DNA from: Pseudomonas sp. SJZ079
Lineage (GTDB): Bacteria; Pseudomonadota; Gammaproteobacteria; Pseudomonadales; Pseudomonadaceae
Direction: 5' to 3'
Assembly (NCBI RefSeq): GCF_007993865.1
Contig: NZ_VIUH01000001.1
Span: 1 to 64,000, forward strand
Length of the DNA: 64,000 nucleotides
Both the position numbers and the translations under genes were made by a program. Below, piece after piece: positions 1 through 10,537 of this stretch (the stretch's first letter is position 1; the number at the start of each line of letters is the position of its first letter). The notes below the pieces were generated by a model. It did not search any database, was not told where the DNA came from, and worked only from the letters and a program-made list of their open reading frames with translations.

Positions 1-3000
1 GAGCCACCACTGAGCACGTCATTGCCGGCGCCACCTATGAGCACATCGTTGCCCGCGAAACCGAAGAGCGAGTCGTTCCCAGCGAGCCCCTGGATCTCAT
101 CAGCGAACACCGTACCGTTCAACACATCGTTCCCCGGCGTGCCAATGATCAGATTACTCACTGGCGCCGTCGCCGCAGATGTGACCGACTCGAAGGTATT
201 ACCGTTGTCGGTGTAGCTCACAACGACCCGCAGTTGCTGACCGTTTTGTACATCAGTGGGCGTGAACGTCGCGGCAGTCGCACCGGCGATATCGGTAAAG
301 ATCGCGCCGCTACCGGCTTGCCATTGGAAGCTGAACACCACGCCGACGAGTCCGTTAGCGTCGGTGAACGCATTGGTTGCGCTCAGCAGCTGGCCTAGAT
401 TCGGAGTGGTATCGCTGATCAGCACCGTGCCAACCGGTAGGACGTTGACGCTGCCCGTGCCGAGCGGCGTGATCGGTGCGGTCGGCGCCGAGAACACCTG
501 CTCCAGCACACCGTTTTGATCTTTGTAGACCGCCCGGACGCGCAGAGCCAGCCCCGTTGCCACGACCAGCTGCGGAATAGCCGGCACGGCGCCGATGAGG
601 AACGCCGGTGGCGGCACCCTAAGATCCGTGCCCACCGTGACAGTGGTGCCCGCCGCGCGCGCGACCTCTCCGGCGGCAAAGAAGGTGATGTCCTCGAAGA
701 CGCCCGAGCCCGGAGTCGGCTCGAACTGCCAGAAGAAACTGATGGGCCCGGTGATCGCGCCGCCGGTCGCGGTATTGTCGGCATCAGTGATGCCTGCCGC
801 CGACACGGTCAGCTGTTGGCCGACGGCTGGCGTGGGATCGTCGATCCTCAGCGAGCCGACTGGCGCCGAGTTCACACCGCCGAGCACAATCGCCTGATCG
901 CTGAACTGCAGCCGTTCGATGTTGCTGAGACGGTCGGTGCCGTCCCTGTTCGCGACATTGTCGATGACCGTAACGGTGCCGTCGAGGTTCTCGACCACGG
1001 TGTAGTCCGACAACCGCCCGGAATACAGCGCAGTGTCGAAGTTGGGACCGGTCGCCGTCAGAATCTCGCGGACGATCTGCAGTTGCCCGGGGTTGTAGGT
1101 GCCGTTCAACATCAGCGGGACCAGCGGCTTCATGCTGTCGAAGGTGGCGATTTCCGGCCCGGTCGGCAGACCGTTGGCGTCGATGCCGGCGCGCACGCTG
1201 ATACGCACGTTGAGCCACTTGTCGCCGTCGATCAAGTCGTCGCCGCCGCGGCCTGCGATGATGTCGCTGCCGCCGCCACCGAGGATGATATTGCCCCCGT
1301 CGAACCGGTCGTCGGCGGTGCCCACGAGGCCGTCGGGGCCGGCGGCAGCGCTGCCGACGAAGGCCCGCAGGCCATTGATCAGGTCGAAGTTGGTGAGCAC
1401 GCTGCCCTTGGCCCCGGCGATGGCGAGCAGTGCCGCAGTGGAGTCGTCGCCGCTGAGGAAATCGGCGTGGGACGATCCCGACAACCCTTCCACCAGGTCC
1501 AACCGGGCAAGGATCGACGCAGTGGAGCCGGGCACCGCCGGTTGATCGAAGAAGCGCAGTCTGGAATTGAGGCCCATGGTCACGCCGACCGGATCGTCCT
1601 TGTAGGTCGCCCAGTCGTAACCGGAGAAGCCGATGAACCGGTCCGCCTCGCTGGGGCTGCCGATCATGATGTCATCACCGCCTTCGCCGTCGAAGTTGTC
1701 CGGGCCGCCATCGCCCTTGAAGACGTCGTTGCCGTCGATCGGATCGTTGCCAAATGGGTCGAAGTTGTCGCCGGCCACGCCGTCGGCGGAGCCGCCCTCG
1801 ATCCAGTCGTCGCCTTCACCGCCTTTCGCGAACTCGTTGGCCTTGCTGCCGAGGATGAAGTCGTTGCCCAGGCCGCCGCTGGTGTCGGCCGCGTCCTCGC
1901 CGGTGATGATGAAGTCCTGACCGGCGCCGCCGAGGATCAGGTTGAGGCCGTTGCCGCCCTGGATGACGTCGTTGCCGTCCTCGCCGTGGATAACGTCGTC
2001 GCCACCGATGTCGGTGATGATGTCGTCGCCGGGACCGCCAAAGAGTTGGTCGTTACCGTAGCCGCCGTCGATCCGGTCGTTGCCGGCGTCGCCATAGACA
2101 GTGTCATCGTCCGAGTCGCCGGCGATGAGGATATCGTTGCCGGGCGTGCCGCCCAGCACTACCGTTTCGGCGCCGGTGTAGTGCAGGTAGTTGCTGTCGG
2201 GCCCAGGGGTGGCAGGATTGTCGCGGATCACCAGCGGCGTGAGGAAGTCGGTGCGCGGTGAGCCGATCGGGTGGTCCGACGGACCGAAGGGATCGGCGCT
2301 GGCCGGCAGATCGTCGGCCGTGCCAACGATGCCGTCGGGACCAGCGATCACGCTCGGGTTGTACTGGTGCGCCTGGTTGACCTCCAGGATGTAGGCCGGC
2401 GTCAGGAAAACCCTGGCCGGGAGGTGGGTTGCGTCGGTATTGGCCATTACCAGCGCGGAGAAGGTGTTGTTCTCGAGCTCGGCGCCAAAGTCCAGCGAGG
2501 CGGTGCGTTCCAGATAGTAGAAGCGGTCACCGTCCTGGAGCTTCTCCATCTGGTTCTCGAAGACGAAGTTGAAAGTCGAGCCAAGCATGCCGCCGAAGGG
2601 CATCTTCTCCTCGGCCAGCCCGCCGACCCAGAAATCGACGTTGTCCAGGCCGGTGATGGTGACGCCGTTGGCGGCGCTCGCCCAAGCGCCGGAGCTGTTC
2701 AGGAAGTCGACCCGATCCGCCGGCGCGGCGGCGCCGCCGAACACCAGGTCCGCAGCCGCGGCGCGCTTACCCGCCAGCGTGGTAGCGGCGGTGATGCTCG
2801 AATGCGTGCCGTAGGCGGCGATGAAGTTGACCAGGGACTCCGGGTGCTTCATGTGCTGCACGAAGTCGGCCCAGCTCGTGTAGGGCTTGAGCTGTGCATC
2901 GCCGGTGGGCCCATAGAACTCCCGCCGCGCCGCGTTCAGGGACGGAATGCCGGTATCGCGACCGCGTGCGAGGTTGATGCTCGGCAGGTCGAGCGGCAGG

Positions 3001-6000
3001 CCCAGCAGGTTGTTGCGCAGGGCTTCGGTCACGAACTCGTCGATCTCGTTGCCCACCTGGCGGGTGATGCCACGCACAATGGCACCGGCCGCCTCTTCCG
3101 GGGTGGGGCCGCTGGCCGCAAACTCGAGCGGGTTGAGGAAGGCTTGAATCAGCCCGATATCGCTCGAGGCGAAGTTCGGGTCCAGCCGGTCGACCTGCTC
3201 GAGCAGCATCGAGTGCCCGAAGCGATAGACGGTGTGCGCGAACTCGGCGACGATCGCCGGATTGATCTCGGTGTCGTACACCTGACCCGGGGCGAAGAAG
3301 GGATCGACCATCGGCTGAATCATCCGCGCGAATTCCTCGAACACCAGGTGCTGGTACTGCATCTCGGTGCCGAACTTCGCCGTCTGGAACAGCCGCTCGC
3401 CGTTCCAGTCGAGCGTGGTGGTATCGGCGGGAACGGCAGTGACAGGCGTCAGCAGCCACTCGTTCAGGAACGACACGTCACCGCTCGCAGCCGTCGCCAG
3501 AACCACTGCTTTGGTGTGATCAATCAGCCGGTTATGTTCGGAGTGGAAGATGTGGTGCACGGTGGTCAGGCCGATGTTCTCATTGACCCGGCCGTCACCG
3601 GCGATGTAGTGCGCGTCGAGCAACTCGTTGTCGTAGGTGCCCGGCTCGGACAAACCCACCACACTGTCGCTGTCCGGCATCAAGGCCCCGCCGGCACCGA
3701 ACACCGGCACCGCATTGTGGGCGATGTCGACCAGAAACTCATGACCGGTGCGCACTGCGTTGGTGAGGTCAATCGGCGCCAGTCGGTTGCCTTCCACCAG
3801 CACGTCATCGGCGGTCCCGGCAATGCCGTCGGCCCCCTTCATCACTACCTGCGGTAAGCCATGCGGGCCCTTGATGAAATTGCCGTAGGCATCGGTGGCG
3901 AGCAGCGGAATATTGTCGACGTCGGCATCGGTCAGGTTGATCCCAAGAATGTCACGCGCCTGCGCCTTGACCACCTTCCAGGTGGCCATGCCGCCGATCA
4001 CGCTATCATCGGCGGTGCCGAAGTGACCGTCGGCGCCGAGGTCGCGGTTGACGATCAGCTTACCGGTGGCAACCGGAGCGCCGGCGGCATTCAGCGCATA
4101 GGCGCGCAGGAACACCTGTTGCGAGGGATGCGAACCATAGGTCTGGTTCTGGTCGACGAACGGCGAGTCGGTGTTGGTCTGCTCGTGGATGTCGTCGGCG
4201 GTGCCGAGGATGCCATCGGGGCCGGGCAGATTGGTGGCGCGGGTCAACACCATGAAGTTGGTCGGGCTGCCCGGCACGAACAGCGGGTCGTCCGGTTGCA
4301 GCGGGATGAACACGGTGCCGCTACCGCCCTTGGTCACCAAGTCCAGGCCATGGTCGAAGAACTGGCCGAAGAAGGTCATCCACTGATTGAAGGGCGCGGT
4401 CAGGCCCGCGTCGGGGCTCACGTTCGGATTGAAGAAGGTCTGGAACGTCGTGCCGTCGGTACGGGTTCCAGTGACGACCTGCGCACCGGCCTTCAACACA
4501 TCGTCAGCAGTGCCAAGGACACCATCCGGACCGGGATCGAACGTGGCCGCGACCGCCGCCGGGTTGTGGGCGGTCTGATCGACGATCAGGTTGCTGATGG
4601 TGCGCGGCTGTGAATCGACCACTAGGCCGCTGGTCTGGGTATAGCTCGTGCCGGCTTCGGCCGGGCGGAAGTTCGGTGTGGTCAGGCGCGGGAATACCGT
4701 ATCGGCGGCGCCGAACTCGGACTGGCCCGGGAGCAGATTGTTCAACGATCCGTCGACTGTACGCAAACCGAAAGGCATCCGTATGTTCGGCAGCAGCGAG
4801 ACCAGGTTCTCACCGGCCGCTTGGTGTTCTGCCACCTTGATCTGGTCAAGAATGAACGCCAGATCGGCTTGTGTGTAGCGCACCCCGTTGCTGGGGGCGG
4901 TGGTCTGTGGATCGATCAGTGACGGTGCCGCTGGGGGAACGAGTGCGCCGGCCGCCACCGCTGTCGTTGGCGCCGAGAAGACCTGCTCGGTCACGCCATG
5001 ATCGTCCGCATAGAAGGCTTTGACACGCAGTGCCAGCCCGGCGAGATCCGACGTCACCGTGAAAGTTGGGCCGTCCGCCCTCGGGAATCCGATGCCGATG
5101 CGGCCGGGTGCGAGGATGATGTCCTGGAAGATGCCCGAGCCCGGGGCCGCTTCGAACTGCCACACGTAACTGATGGAATTGTGGATCGCCCCGCCTACGT
5201 TGTCGGCATCGCTGATGCCGGCCGCCGATACGGTCAGCTTCTGGCCGACGGTAGGCGCGGTGTTGCTCACCGTCAGCGCGCCCACCGGCTCGGCGTTGAG
5301 CCCGGGCGTCAGGACCACCGCCTGATCGGAGAACTGCAGCCGCTCGATGTGGGTGAGGCGATCGGTCTCTTCCTTGCCGACATTGTCGGTCACTGTGACG
5401 ATATCGTTGGCGCCGACATTGAGGGGAACCGCCGGATCGACGACGACGCCGTTGACGGTGATGGTGTAGTTCGCCCGCGGGCCGAGGAAGTTGGCGGTGT
5501 CGAAAGCAGCCCCTCCTACGGATGTCCCGGGCATGATTTCACGCACGATGACGAGCTGGCCGGGGTTGTAGGTGCGGTTCAGCATGAACGGGATCATCGG
5601 CACCATGCTGTCGAAGCTGGCGATCTCCGGCCCGGTGCCGTCCAGGTTCTGGCGCACGCTGATGCGCACGTTAAGCCAGCTGTCGCCATCGATGACATCG
5701 CTGCCGCCGCCGCCCTCGATGATGTCGCTGCCGTCGCCGCCGAGGATGATGTTGCCCGCGCCAAACTGATCGTCGGCCGTGCCGGCGATGCCATCCGGGC
5801 CGTTTGCGGCCTCGCCAAGCAAGGCCCGCAGGCCGTTGATGAGAGCGAAGTTGGTGAGGATGCTGCCCCTGGCAGTGATGTTGGCGATGATGGCGGCGGT
5901 TTGATCGTCGCCGCGCAGGATGTCGGCGAAGCGCGAGCCCGACAGCCCTTCCACTTCTGCGAACCGGTCGAGGATCGAATCTGGCGATTGCGCCACCGCG

Positions 6001-9000
6001 CCCACGATTTGTCCCGAAGCGTTGGGTGTCCCGCGCAGGGGGCTTTCGATCGGGAGGCGCATGTCGATGCTGATGCCGTATTTGTCGTCCTTGTAGGTCG
6101 CCCAGTCGAAGCCCGACATGCCGTCCATCTTGTCCGGGCCGTCGCTGCCGACGAAGATGTCGTCGCCGCCTTCGCCGATCATTTCATCGAATCCACCCTT
6201 TCCGATGAAGATGTCGTTGCCTGGCACATCGTCGGACAACGTGGGGCTATTGTTGTCGCCGACCGCGCCGTCCTGGGTGCCCCCCTCGATCCAGTCGTCG
6301 CCTTCGCCGCCCTGTGGCGAGAGGTTGACCTTGTTGCCGAGGATGAAGTCGTCGCCCGTGCCACCGAAGATCATCGAGATGTCTTCGGTGGTAATGATGA
6401 AGTCTTTGCCCGCACCGCCGAGGACCAGATTGTTGCCGGCCAGGGTAGAGTTGCCGGCCTGGATGACGTCGTTGCCGTCGCCGCCTTGGATCACGTCGTC
6501 GCCGCCGATGTCGGTGATGATGTCGTCGCCGGCACCGCCAAAGAGGTTGTCGTTGCCGTAGCCACCGTCGATCCGATCGTTGCCGGCGTCGCCATAGACG
6601 GTGTCGTCGTCCGAGTCGCCGGCAATCAGGATGTCATCGCCAGGCGTGCCGCCCAGCACCACGGTATCGCCACCGGTGTAGTGCAGGTAGTTGGTGTCAG
6701 GCCCGGGGGTGTCGGGGTTGTCGCGGATCACCAGCGGGGTGAAAAAGTCATCGCGGGGCGAGCCAATCGGGTGGTTCGACGGGCCAAAGGGATCGGCGTT
6801 GGCGGGCAGATCGTCGGCCGTGCCGACGATGCCGTCGGGCCCGGCCACTACGCTCGGGTTGAACTGGTGCGTCGGGTCGGTTTCCAGGATGAAGGCCGGC
6901 GTCTGGAATATGTTAGCCGGCAGGTGGGTTGCGTCGCTGTTGAGCATGACCAGTTGGGCGAATGAGTTGCTCTCCAGCTCGGTGCCGAAGTTGAGTCCCG
7001 CGGTGCGGGCCAGGTAGTAGAAGCGGTCGCCATTCTGCAGATTTTCCAACTGGGTTTCGAAGACGAAGTTGAAGGTCGAACCCAGCAGGCCGCCGAAGGG
7101 CATCTTCTCCTCGGCCAGACCGCCGATCCAGAAATCGATGGCGTCCAGGCCGGTGGTGGTCACGTCGTCTGGCGTGTGCAGAATACCGTCCGCACCGGCG
7201 TTGCTGGTCCAGGCACCGGTGCTGTGCAGGAAGTCCAGGCGATCCGCCGGCTCACCGGCGCCGCCAAGCACCAGCAGCACGGCCGCCGCCCTCTTGTCCG
7301 CCATCGTAGTGGCGCTGAGGATGGACGCGTGAGTGCCATAGGCCGCAATGAAGTTGATCAGCGATTCCGGGTGCTTCAGGTGCTGCACCAGATCGGCCCA
7401 GCTCGTGTAGGGGAGCAACTGGCTGTCGCCGGTCATTTTGTAGAACTCGCGCCGCGCCGCGTTCAGCGACGGAATGCCGGTATCGCGGCCACGGGCGATA
7501 TTGATGGCCGGCAGATCAAGCGGCAGGCCCAGCAAGTTGTTGCGCACGGCTTCGGTCACGAATTCGTCGATCTCGTTGCCGACCTGGCGGGTCAGGCCGC
7601 GCACGATGGCGCCAGCCGCCTGCTCAGGGGTGGGGCCGCTCGCGGCAAAGGCCAGCGGATTGAGGAAGGCGGCGATGAGGCCGAGTTGCTGATCGTTCGT
7701 CGGGTGCAGCGGGTCGGCGACAACCGGGTTGAAGTTCGGGTCGAAGCGGTCGACTGTCTCCACCAGCATCGAGTGGCCGAAGCGATAAACCGTATGCGCG
7801 AACTCGGCCACGATCGACGCGTCGATCGTGGTGTCGTTGCCCATGGGTGCCAGGAAGACGTCGATTTGCGGTTGGATGGTGCGCGCGAACTCCTCGAACA
7901 CCAGGTGCTGGTACTGCATTTCGGTACCGAACTTGGCGGCCGCGAACAGCCGCTCGCCGTTCCAGTGCAGGGCCGCGATATCGGCCGGCGTCACCGGCAG
8001 CGCCGTCAGTTGGGCGTTGGGCATCAGCCACTTGTTCAGGAAGGCGAGGTCGTTGGAGGCGAGGGCGACACCCTTGGTCTGTTCGACCAGCCGGTTGTGT
8101 TCGGAGTGGAAGATCGAGTGTACGGTGGTCAGGCCGATGTTCTCATTGACCCGGCCGTCGCCGGCTATGTAGTGCGCATCCAGCAACTCGTTGTCGTAGA
8201 AGCCTGCGGCTACCGGCCCGCCAGCGACGTTGTCTGCATCGGGCGCCAGCATGGCGCCGGTCTGAGCATCAACAGGGTTGGCGGCATTGGCGATATCGAT
8301 GAGGAACTGGTGGCCGGTGCGCACGGCGTTGGTCAGGTCGATTGGCGCGGCCGGATTACCCTCGACGAGAAAGTCATCTGCGGTATCGGCAATGCCATCG
8401 GCGCCCTTCATCATGACCATGGGAAAGCCGTTAGGCCCCTTGATGAAATTGCCATAGTCGTCGGTCGCGAGCAGCGGCACGTCGAACACGTCGGCATCGG
8501 TCAGGTTGATGCCGAGCAGATCACGGGCCTGGGCCTTGACCACCGCCCAGGTCGCCATGCCGCCGATTTCGACGTCGTCAGCGGTGCCGAAATGCCCATC
8601 GGCGCCCAAGTCGCGATTGGTGATCAGCTTGCCGGTGGCAAGCGGATGGCCGGCGGCGTCAAACTCATAAGCGCGCAGGAACACCTGGTGCGAGGGATGC
8701 GAGGTGTAGGTCTGGTTCTGGTCGACGAACGGCGAGGTGGTATTGCTCTGCTCGTGGATGTCATCGGCGGTGCCGAGGATGCCATCCGGGCCGGGCAGAT
8801 TGGTCGCCCGCGTCAGCACCATGAAGTTGGTCGGGCTGCCCGGGACGTAAAGCGGATCATCGGGCTGCAGCGGAATGAACACCGTGCCGCTGCCGCCCTT
8901 GGTGACCAGATCCAGGCCGTGGTCGAAGAACTGGCCGAAGAAGGTCATCCACGCATTGAACGGCACGGTCAGGGCAGCGTCCGGCGTGATGTTAGGGATA

Positions 9001-9473
9001 TTGAAGACGGTCTTGTCGTCGGCAGTGCCGAAGAGACCGTCGAGGCCCGGGCTGGTGACGACCTGTGAATCCGGGTTGGCTGCCGCGGCCGCGACCGCCG
9101 CCGGGTTGTTGGCGGTCTGGTCGACGATCAGGTTGCTGATGGTGCGCGGTTGCGAGTCGAAGACGGCGCCGCTGGTCTGGAGGTAGGAGGTCGGCGTGGT
9201 TCCGCCAGGGTCGGCGGGACCGAAGAAGCCAGCCGGCCGGACCTGCGCGGTATTGAACTCCGGCGGCAACAGGCGCGGGAAGATGGTGTTGGCGGCGCCG
9301 AACTGAATCTGGTCAGCGGCCAGGTTGTTGTAGATGCCGGTGACGGTGCGCAGGCCGAAGGGTACTTCCACGTTCGGCAGCAGGTCAGCCAGACTCGCGC
9401 CTGACGCATGCCGTTCGGCGATGAAAATTTGTTCGAGAATGAACTCGAGATCGGACTGGATGAAGTTGGCCAT
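1..9473 (-). CDS. Giant secreted two-domain animal-type haem peroxidase with RTX repeats (3' end outside window)
   Basis: The frame stays open from ATG 9473 to the window edge, giving 3157 residues with no stop. A GAGGT ribosome site at 9481-9485 lies 7 bases before the ATG. Two peroxidase domains are present. Each carries a distal-His motif GQFFDHGLD (near 8930 and 4360), FHSEHNRL, a proximal-His motif YRFGHSML and a RGRDTGIPSLN motif, all typical of animal haem peroxidases. Each domain is followed by glycine/aspartate nonapeptides of the haemolysin calcium-binding type (about 6700-5600 and 2200-1200) and by Ig-like segments. A further Ig-like segment and new RTX repeats run off the edge. 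Thirteen short loops of the form GxDGxxGTxDD match the PERCAL calcium motif described for P. putida PepA. There is no Sec signal, so export is probably by type I secretion with the signal beyond the window. Oxidative or rhizosphere roles are inference. Confidence 0.9.
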   Translation of the reverse strand, partial: MANFIQSDLEFILEQIFIAERHASGASLADLLPNVEVPFGLRTVTGIYNNLAADQIQFGAANTIFPRLLPPEFNTAQVRPAGFFGPADPGGTTPTSYLQTSGAVFDSQPRTISNLIVDQTANNPAAVAAAAANPDSQVVTSPGLDGLFGTADDKTVFNIPNITPDAALTVPFNAWMTFFGQFFDHGLDLVTKGGSGTVFIPLQPDDPLYVPGSPTNFMVLTRATNLPGPDGILGTADDIHEQSNTTSPFVDQNQTYTSHPSHQVFLRAYEFDAAGHPLATGKLITNRDLGADGHFGTADDVEIGGMATWAVVKAQARDLLGINLTDADVFDVPLLATDDYGNFIKGPNGFPMVMMKGADGIADTADDFLVEGNPAAPIDLTNAVRTGHQFLIDIANAANPVDAQTGAMLAPDADNVAGGPVAAGFYDNELLDAHYIAGDGRVNENIGLTTVHSIFHSEHNRLVEQTKGVALASNDLAFLNKWLMPNAQLTALPVTPADIAALHWNGERLFAAAKFGTEMQYQHLVFEEFARTIQPQIDVFLAPMGNDTTIDASIVAEFAHTVYRFGHSMLVETVDRFDPNFNPVVADPLHPTNDQQLGLIAAFLNPLAFAASGPTPEQAAGAIVRGLTRQVGNEIDEFVTEAVRNNLLGLPLDLPAINIARGRDTGIPSLNAARREFYKMTGDSQLLPYTSWADLVQHLKHPESLINFIAAYGTHASILSATTMADKRAAAVLLVLGGAGEPADRLDFLHSTGAWTSNAGADGILHTPDDVTTTGLDAIDFWIGGLAEEKMPFGGLLGSTFNFVFETQLENLQNGDRFYYLARTAGLNFGTELESNSFAQLVMLNSDATHLPANIFQTPAFILETDPTHQFNPSVVAGPDGIVGTADDLPANADPFGPSNHPIGSPRDDFFTPLVIRDNPDTPGPDTNYLHYTGGDTVVLGGTPGDDILIAGDSDDDTVYGDAGNDRIDGGYGNDNLFGGAGDDIITDIGGDDVIQGGDGNDVIQAGNSTLAGNNLVLGGAGKDFIITTEDISMIFGGTGDDFILGNKVNLSPQGGEGDDWIEGGTQDGAVGDNNSPTLSDDVPGNDIFIGKGGFDEMIGEGGDDIFVGSDGPDKMDGMSGFDWATYKDDKYGISIDMRLPIESPLRGTPNASGQIVGAVAQSPDSILDRFAEVEGLSGSRFADILRGDDQTAAIIANITARGSILTNFALINGLRALLGEAANGPDGIAGTADDQFGAGNIILGGDGSDIIEGGGGSDVIDGDSWLNVRISVRQNLDGTGPEIASFDSMVPMIPFMLNRTYNPGQLVIVREIMPGTSVGGAAFDTANFLGPRANYTITVNGVVVDPAVPLNVGANDIVTVTDNVGKEETDRLTHIERLQFSDQAVVLTPGLNAEPVGALTVSNTAPTVGQKLTVSAAGISDADNVGGAIHNSISYVWQFEAAPGSGIFQDIILAPGRIGIGFPRADGPTFTVTSDLAGLALRVKAFYADDHGVTEQVFSAPTTAVAAGALVPPAAPSLIDPQTTAPSNGVRYTQADLAFILDQIKVAEHQAAGENLVSLLPNIRMPFGLRTVDGSLNNLLPGQSEFGAADTVFPRLTTPNFRPAEAGTSYTQTSGLVVDSQPRTISNLIVDQTAHNPAAVAATFDPGPDGVLGTADDVLKAGAQVVTGTRTDGTTFQTFFNPNVSPDAGLTAPFNQWMTFFGQFFDHGLDLVTKGGSGTVFIPLQPDDPLFVPGSPTNFMVLTRATNLPGPDGILGTADDIHEQTNTDSPFVDQNQTYGSHPSQQVFLRAYALNAAGAPVATGKLIVNRDLGADGHFGTADDSVIGGMATWKVVKAQARDILGINLTDADVDNIPLLATDAYGNFIKGPHGLPQVVMKGADGIAGTADDVLVEGNRLAPIDLTNAVRTGHEFLVDIAHNAVPVFGAGGALMPDSDSVVGLSEPGTYDNELLDAHYIAGDGRVNENIGLTTVHHIFHSEHNRLIDHTKAVVLATAASGDVSFLNEWLLTPVTAVPADTTTLDWNGERLFQTAKFGTEMQYQHLVFEEFARMIQPMVDPFFAPGQVYDTEINPAIVAEFAHTVYRFGHSMLLEQVDRLDPNFASSDIGLIQAFLNPLEFAASGPTPEEAAGAIVRGITRQVGNEIDEFVTEALRNNLLGLPLDLPSINLARGRDTGIPSLNAARREFYGPTGDAQLKPYTSWADFVQHMKHPESLVNFIAAYGTHSSITAATTLAGKRAAAADLVFGGAAAPADRVDFLNSSGAWASAANGVTITGLDNVDFWVGGLAEEKMPFGGMLGSTFNFVFENQMEKLQDGDRFYYLERTASLDFGAELENNTFSALVMANTDATHLPARVFLTPAYILEVNQAHQYNPSVIAGPDGIVGTADDLPASADPFGPSDHPIGSPRTDFLTPLVIRDNPATPGPDSNYLHYTGAETVVLGGTPGNDILIAGDSDDDTVYGDAGNDRIDGGYGNDQLFGGPGDDIITDIGGDDVIHGEDGNDVIQGGNGLNLILGGAGQDFIITGEDAADTSGGLGNDFILGSKANEFAKGGEGDDWIEGGSADGVAGDNFDPFGNDPIDGNDVFKGDGGPDNFDGEGGDDIMIGSPSEADRFIGFSGYDWATYKDDPVGVTMGLNSRLRFFDQPAVPGSTASILARLDLVEGLSGSSHADFLSGDDSTAALLAIAGAKGSVLTNFDLINGLRAFVGSAAAGPDGLVGTADDRFDGGNIILGGGGSDIIAGRGGDDLIDGDKWLNVRISVRAGIDANGLPTGPEIATFDSMKPLVPLMLNGTYNPGQLQIVREILTATGPNFDTALYSGRLSDYTVVENLDGTVTVIDNVANRDGTDRLSNIERLQFSDQAIVLGGVNSAPVGSLRIDDPTPAVGQQLTVSAAGITDADNTATGGAITGPISFFWQFEPTPGSGVFEDITFFAAGEVARAAGTTVTVGTDLRVPPPAFLIGAVPAIPQLVVATGLALRVRAVYKDQNGVLEQVFSAPTAPITPLGTGSVNVLPVGTVLISDTTPNLGQLLSATNAFTDANGLVGVVFSFQWQAGSGAIFTDIAGATAATFTPTDVQNGQQLRVVVSYTDNGNTFESVTSAATAPVSNLIIGTPGNDVLNGTVFADEIQGLAGNDSLFGFAGNDVLIGGAGNDVLSGG
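475..9473 (-). repeat. Internal tandem duplication of about 4.5 kb inside the peroxidase gene
   Basis: Residues encoded by about 9473-4894 and by about 4893-475 align along their whole length. The shared order is an N-terminal FGLRTV segment, the peroxidase domain, RTX block, WATYKDD segment, a KWLNVRISVR-like segment and an Ig-like segment ending in VFSAPT. Many stretches are nearly identical at the DNA level, for example around 6580 and 2080. Differences are scattered substitutions and a few insertions, so the duplication is old. The two-domain layout is known for this family. Confidence 0.85.
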
Positions 9474-10537
9474 GGCTATTACCTCAATGTTCAAGGCGCA
9501 GAAGCGCAAAAACATAAAGCCACGGGCATGCATCGACCTCGCAAAGGCGTGGCTCAGCGTTGCAATTCAGAAAATGACTAATGCCAGGGATAGGGCCAAA
9601 CGCTCTCTACACCGATAGCCTGTGCTGATCAGCGCCCAACATGGTTTGGCTTTATCCCATCAACGCCGAAGCAAGGTTCGGCGTTGAGCCTCAGGCATAG
9701 GGTGGCCCACGGAGTTGTGGATCGAAGAAATGCCCTAGCGAAAAAAGCTGTGCTTTCAGGTGACGCGAAACACTGTTCATAGTGTGTCTCTTCCGTCGGT
9801 GGCTGGCATAAGCCACTGCGCCCTCTCCTGCGCAATATGCTTCACCAGCACTCACTCACGTCTTGAATAAAGTACCGGCAGCAGACCCTGTCAATATATC
9901 AACCATTAAAAATTAAAAAATAACTTAGCGATTGTAAGTAATTGATAAATATACGAAAACTTATATATTGTAAATTACAAATTTTTCACACTCAACTTAA
10001 AGAAAAATTCACATCCAACTAACAATAGTTTCACATACACCCAACTAAAGCCGACACTTTCACTACTTTCACCAAGATTAATAGCGCTGAAAGTCGAGAC
10101 GTCGACTTATGTGTGAAACCAATAACCACAATTGATCTACGGATACGCATAAGCGAGCCGACTCGAGTGGCCTGAGTTCTATTTATGCCGAGCGCTAAAC
10201 ATGGGTGGGGTTTACCAGCCCAAGGGTGACCGGTAATCAGCGGTCAATGCAGGTGACTGCCTACAGTGCGGCCCCAGCGCATCATCAATGGTGAGCGACC
10301 TCATGGCCTGAACGGCCAGGTGATTAACTCAAGTGCGGAGGGTTGAAGGCCGAGACAGGGGTGGCGTTTGCGTGACCAATTGCAGGCCATCAAGCGCTGA
10401 GAGTCTGGTGCTGCGGCTGTTCGACAGAAAGCCGGCCAGCACCGTGCTGCGACGCCTCAACTTGTCAGTTCGAGCATGTGCATGCTTAGCACTGAAGTCT
10501 GTGTTGGGGGTGGTTATTGCTGGGATCCATCAAAACC
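9474..10537. other. AT-rich intergenic region upstream of the giant peroxidase gene
   Basis: No convincing gene lies in this roughly 1.1 kb stretch. About 9880-10060 is strikingly AT-rich against a GC-rich background, with A/T runs and TATA-like words, and would suit a promoter and a silencer (MvaT/H-NS-like) target for the divergently placed giant gene on the minus strand. I cannot assign individual -10/-35 boxes with confidence. A small minus-strand frame at 9629-9835 has no recognisable content. Confidence 0.5.
9661..9686. repeat. Perfect 10-bp inverted repeat, 6-base loop
   Basis: CAACGCCGAA at 9661-9670 is mirrored by TTCGGCGTTG at 9677-9686. It lies in the leader of the peroxidase gene and has no adjoining T-run, so it is a possible leader hairpin or protein site rather than an obvious terminator. 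Confidence 0.45.

Noticed and set aside
516-9068. Long plus-strand open frames (for example 516-2261, 2271-3857, 4998-6965, 7176-9068)
   Set aside because: They lie opposite the peroxidase gene. Their Val/Ala/Asp-rich translations are the antisense of Gly/Asp repeat codons, and they have no domains or ribosome sites.
9629-9835. Possible small minus-strand gene upstream of the peroxidase
   Set aside because: There is no recognisable content, no good ribosome site, and a hairpin at its 3' part.
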